From assembly GCA_010015805.1 (NCBI GenBank), contig ML978123.1, positions 2,852,001 to 2,916,000 on the forward strand: a stretch of 64,000 bases of DNA, given 5' to 3'. The notes below the pieces were generated by a model. It was not told where the DNA came from. It did not search any database and saw only the letters and a program-made list of their open reading frames with translations. Shown here one piece after another: positions 57,643 to 64,000 of the stretch. The position numbers and the translations under genes are program-made. The stretch's first letter is position 1, and every line of letters starts with the position of its first letter. The DNA comes from Rhizodiscina lignyota (Eukaryota; Ascomycota; Dothideomycetes; Aulographales; Rhizodiscinaceae).

Positions 57643-57703
57643 CCTATGATATCAGAGCGCTTGGACGAATGAATCCTACGGAACAACTATCTCCATTACA
57701 TGC
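57643..57703 (+). repeat. Degenerate direct repeat, copy B
   Basis: Partner of 57367-57427, beginning CCTATGATATC. Neither copy lies in a gene or resembles a recognised element. Confidence 0.75.
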
Positions 57704-58166
57704 GGTTCACATGGGGGGATGCCGGTCGAATTCCAGGAGTCGTTCCTCATGCCATGGTTTTGGGATCAAACTTCTACTGTTCACATCTAGTTCTCCGCTT
57801 CTACCCACTTGTGCCTGATCCCTCGTTCATAACTTCTCGCATATTACTCCGGAGCCCATCGGCGTCCATAGCAGTAGGTCTCTCCCATCTCGTTATGCCC
57901 ATCTTTCAGGGCTTGCACGAAGGCTCTACAGAGCACCAGGGCAAAGCTAAGATCGCATGAAATGATAGGACAATTCATGCTGGCCCGAAGGGACTTCTAG
58001 TACATAGTAAACAACACGCATTCGCTCTTAAATAAGTTCATACAAGAAAAGTCTTTAATTATACAGATATATTAGGATCTCAAGATCTTCGCTAAGCTAC
58101 AATTCTCAGTAAACTTCAGTATCGCACAAGTCTAGAGTCACTGATATCGCTTCGAACTCTCTCTCT

Positions 58167-59654
58167 TCACATTCTCCGCCAGTGATGCTGGCCAATCTCT
58201 CCTGCTTTGTTCTTTCCCGTAACGTTCTTAAACACACCGTCTAGCCAATCCATCGTCACCATTGCCAATTGGCTCTCCGCTCCAAGCTGGCAGTGCTCTC
58301 CGGCGCCCAGATCTGTTTCGAAGAAATGGTATGTCGGGGTTTTACCCACACTCTCGGCCAGCTTCCTCATGAGCTCTGGCTGATCGTCTGTGCTCGCATC
58401 GTCCTGTCCCTTTCCAATGAAGATCGGGACGTTAATCGGCTCAATAATGTCCTTGGTCAGATTGATGGTCTTCAGCCCTGTCCACCACTCGAACGCCGAG
58501 GTGGTGTTGAACGCGAACTCGCCCTGGTCGATGATCCAGCGCGTCTGCGCTGGCAGGGAGGAGTTCGTCTGCAGACTTTTCATGACAACGTCGAATGCGG
58601 TCTTATTGCCCGAGTCGAACAACCCGGCAATCTGTGGGCCGAAGGCTGCATACAGCACGTCGAACAGACTGTCGAGACCATCGACAGAGAGGACGGCAGC
58701 GAAGCGGTGCTCCCTCGATGCAGCACGTGGTGCGAGTGTGCCCCCAAAAGAAATGCCTTCCAGAGCGAGTCGGTCCATGTCCACATCTCCGCGAGTCGCC
58801 AGCCAGTCGACAACTGGGGTGACCACGTCCCACCTAAGCCAATTAGTATACCCCAGGACCAAATACAGGCACGGACACTTACCAATCGGGTCTGAATCCA
58901 ATGTTCTGTTGCCTACGGACGGTGGGTTGACCAGGTCCCTCGTAGCTGACAAAGTTCCATCCACGTTCCAGGATCTTTGTGCCGATCTGATGATACATTT
59001 CTTCCTGGGAGCCGTCGTAACCGCTGCATGCGAGGACTGTGGGTGTCTTTTCGTTGCAGTCCTTAGCCTTGTAGAAGATGACGGGGACGGTGAAGCCGTG
59101 TCCGGAGGTGATGTTAAACCTCACACCGGGAATGTCCATGAGCGAGAGGGCACTGTCGAAGTCTGCCAGGGCCGAGTCCCACAGCGAGTAGATGCGTGGA
59201 TCGGTAATGTTGCCGTGCAAGAAGAAGTCGGCAGCGCGGTAGTATGTGGAAGAGCGGAAGAAGGCGTCACGGGCGGAGACCTTGAAGCCTCCCTTCAGTG
59301 CGCTGACTGCTTGGGAGTGGATTTTCTCGGCGAAGAAGAAGAATGCGCTGTAGAACGATTCGAAGGAACCTGGGATGATGCGTGTCGCAGCTCGCAAGAC
59401 CTCTCCAGTGTTGGCACCGCCGCCATTGGAGAGGGCCAGCATCTCCTCAAGGACGAAGGCGAATTCGGTGTCTTTGTTCAATGGGAAGATTGGTGGATAT
59501 GTGGAATTGTCTACATTTTGTGGGACAGTTTGGGAGAGCTAGAAGTTGGAGATTAGCGAGCTATGACTGACGATATGGGGCCGATTCGAGATCTCAGACA
59601 TACAGCAGTGGTGAGCAGAGCGCCCAGCGGAAGCAAGTACTTTGAGAATATCAT
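58167..59654 (-). CDS. Secreted alpha/beta hydrolase (dipeptidyl-peptidase/FrsA-like fold)
   Basis: A probable extracellular hydrolase of unknown substrate. Three exons (59654-59604, 59538-58883, 58833-58167) give 457 aa. Exon 1 encodes just the signal peptide, MIFSKYLLPLGALLTTA. The mature part begins LSQTVPQNVDNSTYPPIFP. A helical N-terminal domain (SRDAFFRSSTYYRAADFF-like region) precedes the hydrolase fold: oxyanion region VLACSGYDGSQEEMYH, WNFVSYEGPGQPTVRRQ, nucleophile Ser264 in ALEGISFGGTLAPRAA, an acid in GKGQDDAST and His near 416 in LGAGEHCQLGA. This resembles fungal DUF1100/2,6-dihydroxypseudooxynicotine-hydrolase-like enzymes, some of which act in secondary metabolism. Asn-x-Ser/Thr sites (NITS, NTTS, NLTK, NVTG) fit secretion. 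Confidence 0.85.
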
Positions 59655-60626
59655 TTTGCTTGGTACTGTACGAAACTGAACGAGATGAAACGCCTTGTCG
59701 CTTGCTGCTTGTCGACGAGTACCAGATACTCAATTGAGAGCAACAAGGCTTAATTATATATACCTCTCTTCAGCTTTTAAAACAGGAAACAAACCAAATG
59801 GCTCCATTGTTCCGTCATTGCACGGGAGCCACAGTCCGTTGCATTGTGCCTGCATTTCTCGCTGGGGTAGCTACAAAGAGCTCCACCTTGCGGCGCAAGT
59901 ACGAGAGTTGCCACTTCACTATGCACAGCAGTGGTCGAGCAGAGCCTGAGGAGGATCTTAACCTGGTTTAGTTGTAGATGTCATAATTTCCCTCTGCCTC
60001 GGGAGAATCCCTAGATCCTTTGGCGACGGGTCCAATGGAGGCTGGCGGAGGCAGTGCCACGGATCACTCCGAGGTCTCTCAAGCATTTCTAAGTGCGGAA
60101 ATGGCTTAATGGCGCATCCGGTGGGCCATGCTGTCGTTGGCTTGGTAATGGAGCTTCAGAAAGCTTGTGCAAGCTTTTCACTCCTTCAATTGACGATCGC
60201 CAACCGTTACGAACAGGTGCACCGCATGTTGACGCAGGTGAGGCGTTGGTGGCTGGCGCTCGGAAGTGAAAGGCAGTGGGTTCAGGGTTGTCTTTTCGGA
60301 GGAAGCGAAGTTCCCGAGAACGACAACGACAACGCGATGCGATGCATGGACCCCAAATCGACGCAAAAAGGGCACACGTGACCCGTAAATCGCAGCCCTA
60401 TTAGCTAGCGCGATCCTGCAGCTGGGGGAAGGAAATTGAAGTTGGGGAAAGCAGAGCAGAAAGAGAAGGGGACGTGGGTGCATGCTCAGAACTTGGTTTA
60501 ATTTTACAATCACTGCTATGCAATTACCACCAGCAGGCCATCAAGAACACCCTGCTCGATGCAAAACACAATGTCCGGGAGAAATTAGATCCTCCTGTAT
60601 CCCTTTCATATACGCATTTCGGCCAT
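59655..60626. other. Intergenic, hydrolase promoter / App1-like 3' flank
   Basis: About 0.97 kb. Apart from the TATA box at 59752-59762 nothing is supported. Confidence 0.5.
59752..59762 (-). promoter_or_regulatory. TATA box of the secreted hydrolase gene
   Basis: TATATATAA on the minus strand, about 100 nt upstream of the start at 59654. Called on motif and distance. Confidence 0.5.
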
Positions 60627-62313
60627 TTACATGAACGCCCACAGCGCGACCGCCAATGCAACGACCAAGCTCACCGTGCTATGCGCCTCGAATCGTCCCA
60701 CACCGCTGCCATGGATACCGAGAAGTTCATCCTGCTCACCAAACGTGACATTCTGCTGGACGGTGCTGTTCAGGCATTGGCCATTCACAATGTCCAGGTT
60801 CGTCAGGTCGTCTGGAGTAATGAAGAACATGTATGTGTTATTCTTCAGCCCCTTAAAACCGCTCGTGTCGTATGGGAACTTGTCATCGTCGGTAGCGCTG
60901 GTGTTTCTTAAAAAGATGCACTGCACCTGGCTCGGATGGTCGTGCGCGAGCTGGGGATAGTCCTTCATCACATCGCTGTTCGAGGTGTCCGCAACCAGGA
61001 TAAATTTGCGCTCCGGGAAGGTTGCAAAGATCTTGTCAAGGAGGAATTTGCGGATTGAAAGGGTGGCTGACACATCGCTGAAGTTCAATGGACGAGTGTC
61101 GAAAGAGCCACCAGGGTAGGTTTTGTAGATGAAGTCCATGTAATTACGGGTAATCTGCTCGGGCGTTGTCGTGAGATAGTGAAAGTGCATGTTTGGCAGA
61201 CTACGCGACCAATTGGCATAGATGGAGGGCATATTGAGCCATGGAGTAAACGGTCGCGCGAAGGAGTTGAGGAGGCCTTCCTTCGGTTCGTAAATCTTTG
61301 TGACACGAAGGATATCATCGATATCAGAAATGATTGTGAAGCCTGTAGGTGGGACTAGGTAGGCGGTCGCATTCCCGAGTGTCGCATTGCGGGCGAAGAC
61401 GTTCAGCTTTTGGATCTGTTCGGTTTCGTTGCCTGCCAGAAGACCACCTCCAGAGACGTTTCGTATTGGGAGAAAGACATCGAAATCGCCTTCAGAGGTC
61501 GTAGGGTTTGGGAGACTAATCGATTGATTGCCACCGCTGGGTGTGATGCCACCGCCACCTCCAGGTTGGCCACTTGACCCTGCAGACGACGCAGGCTCAA
61601 GGTCCATGGTAACGTTTACATCGCCTTGTTGAACAATGAAAATCTCGGCCGTCAAATTTCGGGCTTGGTCCTGCTGTGAAGGTGGTAGGTCTTGGATATC
61701 CGTGCCGATGAGGAAGACGTTGGCAAGATCATTTAACTTGGACACCGAAGTATTTGGTTGCTTGTACACCTGAAAGATATTAGGTTTGCCCATAGAGTTT
61801 TCTCAAGCAATTTGAACCTACATTTCCATGGAAGCGGACATTCCATCCCTGATCAGTCCAATTCGCGTATGGAGGTACATTCAAGACCTGAGTGGGTAAC
61901 GCTGCAAGTTGGCTGCTATCTAGGCCCAAAGAGCTTTCAACCTTGTCACCAGTGGGGAAATTCTGAAAGAAGTTTGGAATGCCTGGAAAGGGAATTAGCC
62001 ACGTGCTTCATCCCTCACATGCATTTTCGCTGATGCCGCTCTGCGGAGCAGGTACAAACTCACCCGACGCGACATATGACGGCACATCCGATCCCAGGAA
62101 ACTCAATACTGAGTTCACATCATTGTCCAAGTCACTGAGAATATCTCGCCTATGTTTGTATGTTCGAGTGGGATCGCGTTGAACGAGGGACGGAGGAGGA
62201 GTGATCTGAGGAGCAGCTTCGGCGACGGCGGCGGGACCAGGCGCTGGTGAACCCTCGCCGAGATTTGCCAGTATCGCTAGGAGTAGCGACTGAGGTAAGA
62301 TTCTGGATCGCAT
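60627..62313 (-). CDS. Secreted App1-like phosphatidate phosphatase domain (DUF2183) protein
   Basis: App1 enzymes are HAD-type phosphatidate phosphatases; the yeast one is cytosolic and actin-patch linked. This paralogue looks extracellular. Three exons (62313-62064, 61982-61822, 61769-60627) give 517 aa. It has a signal peptide (MRSRILPQSLLLAILANLGEG), many Asn-x-Ser/Thr sites (NVTM, NVSG, NATL, NWSR, NFSD, NNTY) and a hydrophobic C-terminus (STVSLVVALAVALWAFM) suiting a GPI anchor. The N-terminal part ends PYANWTDQGWNVRFHGNVY, as in App1 wall-side domains. The catalytic region has TGFTIISDIDDILRVTKIY, with the DxD pair at 286 and 288, but Ile290 stands where the family motif has Thr or Val. 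LNMPSIYANW, FHYLTTTPEQ and RKFILVADTSNSD follow as in DUF2183. Confidence 0.85.
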
Positions 62314-63146
62314 GTTGTACGACTACAGCGGAGTCTATGTAAGAGGCAATTCGGACACTTTGCTGGGGTTAGTTCCAAATCGCGTGCCCTCAGCAATGAC
62401 GTCGAAGCTTTGTGGAGAAGGATCCACAAGCAAAGTAACGACTGAACGAGACGCGAGGTATGCAACAGCGAGGGGAGAAGGAGGAACGACAGTCGCCGCT
62501 CGAAAATAGAGAACTGGCGAGGTAAGCTGCGTTTGAGATTAGGAAGTCGCTCGCTGTTGTTTTGTTGCAAACGAACCCCTGCTTCTGCGGTTGCCAGGCA
62601 TTGCACAGTGAAATGACGTCTATTCGCCAGGGCAGCTAGACTTGTAGGGTTAGCAAATGCGAAGTGGACAAACCAACAACTCTCCGCGCCATCTTATTCG
62701 CCGAGAATACGGTTTCAGCGCCAGTGTAACCAGATGTGGCAGTGCATGAAGAAAAGCAGGGAAATTTCAAGGCCGAAACTGGCCGGCATGGAGATCGTGA
62801 GTTCCTTGGCTCTTTTAACAAGTAGGTACAAACTAATATTTAATGAGTCTCACTCGGCCTCAGAGGCAAATGATACATTTATAGGTCTGTAGAATTATAA
62901 TGGAGTGGCTGATTTATAAAACGACTTGGCACTGTGTTGTTCAAGAAAGCGTGATGGGTATTTGGAGGCCGTTCCAATCCAGAGAACCTTCATGTCCGCC
63001 CTTCCTGTCCACCAGCCATGATAACCACGCCAATCGAAAGACCTCTAAAGGAACCGACCGTACATGGGTATTCCCAAGAATCCAGAGTACGAAGAAATTA
63101 ATCGTCATTCGCAGTCCTTCCTCACACCAAGGCCAATCTCTTTACT
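62314..63146. other. Intergenic, App1-like promoter / 3' flank of the edge gene
   Basis: About 0.83 kb with no gene or repeat seen. Confidence 0.5.
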
Positions 63147-64000
63147 TCACTTCATGTTCTCATCGCTCCAACTGACGCTCCTCGATATGCCTCTCTCCCT
63201 CTCCGCTCCACTGCTGCTCTGCGGAGGCGTGCCCATCTGTGGAGGTGGCTGTTGCAGAGCTTGCTGCTGTTGCTCGGCCTGCTCCTTCTTGCCAAACCAA
63301 CCAGTCACACCACCAATCCAGCTGCCCCTGTTGGCGGCCTTAAGACGGGCCTCCTCAGCAGCAGCGTCGGTGCTTTGCTGCACCAAGCGGAGCTGCCTGA
63401 CTTGCTTGCCAGCAAAGACCGTCGTTTGTGGGCGATCTTGGCTGGAAGCGACGCTGCGGGGTGGAGACGGACTGTCGTTGATGCTACTTTCGCTGGTGCC
63501 GGTCAAGGCGGCAAGAGCCGCATCACGGCCAGGCTCGTCAGATGGTACTGCCTGTGATCCAGAAGGAATACGTGCCGCAGCATTTGGGTTCTCTCCCCGA
63601 GTTGGTAAGGCGAAGAAGCTTGTACTCGCTCTGGTCGGGCTGGCGAGGTTGGGGCTGATCTGGTCCGCGGGTGGTTTGTACATGCTGTTCACAATGCCTG
63701 CGGCGCCTGGAAGAGTATTGCCAGATATGGCACGAGTTTGCAAGCCCAGCCCGCCCCCGCTAATACGTTTGCCCTGCGATACTGACTGAGAACGGCCAAG
63801 AGGAATGCTCGGGGCAGTCTCTGGGTTTTCGTTGACAGTGGGGGCAAGATTCGCGTTTCTAGGTGGGCTGCCAGTCTGCGCCATCTGAGATTGAGGGCGA
63901 GGCCGCGCCTTGTTTGGCCCTGCGACGACCGATCTGGCGCGCTGAAGGAAGGTCTGGCCTTGCGGTGCTGGTTCGTTTTCCTTGTCCTTGGGCGGAGGGA
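63147..64000 (-). CDS. 3' part of an unrecognised disordered protein, cut by the window edge
   Basis: The frame is open from the stop at 63147 to the right edge, so the gene is partial at its 5' end; the Met at 63884 is internal. The visible 284 residues are low-complexity, rich in Ser, Pro, Gln and Ala (PPKDKENEPAPQGQTFLQRA, SEDs around SINDSPSPPRSVASSQ). One short helical block, AGKQVRQLRLVQQSTDAAAE, then SWIGGVTGWFGKKEQAEQQQ, looks like an amphipathic anchor or peptide motif near the C-terminus. The protein ends RSVSWSDENMK. I do not recognise the family. Confidence 0.7.
   Translation of the reverse strand, partial: PPPKDKENEPAPQGQTFLQRARSVVAGPNKARPRPQSQMAQTGSPPRNANLAPTVNENPETAPSIPLGRSQSVSQGKRISGGGLGLQTRAISGNTLPGAAGIVNSMYKPPADQISPNLASPTRASTSFFALPTRGENPNAAARIPSGSQAVPSDEPGRDAALAALTGTSESSINDSPSPPRSVASSQDRPQTTVFAGKQVRQLRLVQQSTDAAAEEARLKAANRGSWIGGVTGWFGKKEQAEQQQQALQQPPPQMGTPPQSSSGAERERGISRSVSWSDENMK

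Larger units (their letters stand above)
56372..58166. other. Gene-poor interval with a degenerate repeat pair
   Basis: About 1.8 kb without a supported gene. It contains the repeat pair at 57367-57427 and 57643-57703. Confidence 0.5.

Overview
This window is nuclear DNA of a filamentous ascomycete (Pezizomycotina, plausibly Dothideomycetes). The evidence is dense genes on both strands, introns mostly of 44-140 nt with GT...CTRAC...AG signals, and typically fungal families: RCR, HAM1-like/DUF4449, Mnr2-type CorA, trehalose-6-phosphate phosphatase and a kaurene-oxidase-like P450. I place 26 protein genes, one cut by the right edge. I see no rRNA gene, convincing tRNA, CRISPR array or intact mobile element. 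Exon borders were worked out by hand from splice signals, reading phase and family motifs. Gene lengths were checked to be whole codons, except where noted.

Region by region. 0.6-4.4 kb: a bZIP regulator and an MFS transporter. 4.9-9.4 kb: a Tls1/C9orf78 splicing-factor homologue, a one-helix membrane protein, an unknown acidic protein, and the E2 enzyme UBC4 in five exons. 9.9-14.5 kb, minus strand: a P450 and a Trf4/Cid1-type nucleotidyltransferase with a mitochondrial-looking leader. 15.2-21.3 kb: trehalose phosphatase facing a mitochondrial-type malic enzyme. 22.4-29.2 kb: a HAM1-like protein, an RCR/PY-motif membrane adaptor and the Arl8 GTPase. 30.4-37.9 kb: the intronless RNA polymerase I second subunit, tail to tail with a CorA/Mnr2 magnesium transporter. 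38.9-45.4 kb: a sparse stretch with a BTB protein, a small secreted protein, an I-PpoI-like His-Me finger nuclease-fold protein and a degenerate repeat. 45.5-53.9 kb: a conserved unknown, the NatC catalytic subunit Naa30/Mak3, PDAT (Lro1) and a DUF1993 protein. 54.7-64 kb, minus strand: an allantoate-permease-type MFS transporter, a secreted alpha/beta hydrolase, a secreted and probably GPI-anchored App1-like protein, and the 3' part of an unrecognised gene.

Most genes are housekeeping and belong to no shared pathway; I see no operon-like cluster and no secondary-metabolite backbone enzyme beside the P450. No wholly new system can be shown from sequence alone. The best leads are the I-PpoI-type nuclease-fold gene, the surface App1-like enzyme with an altered HAD motif, the putative mitochondrial nucleotidyltransferase, a stop codon lying inside a splice donor, a 20-nt microexon in Arl8, an abrupt GC shift within RPA135, and two degenerate repeat pairs, one differing only by transitions and single-base indels.
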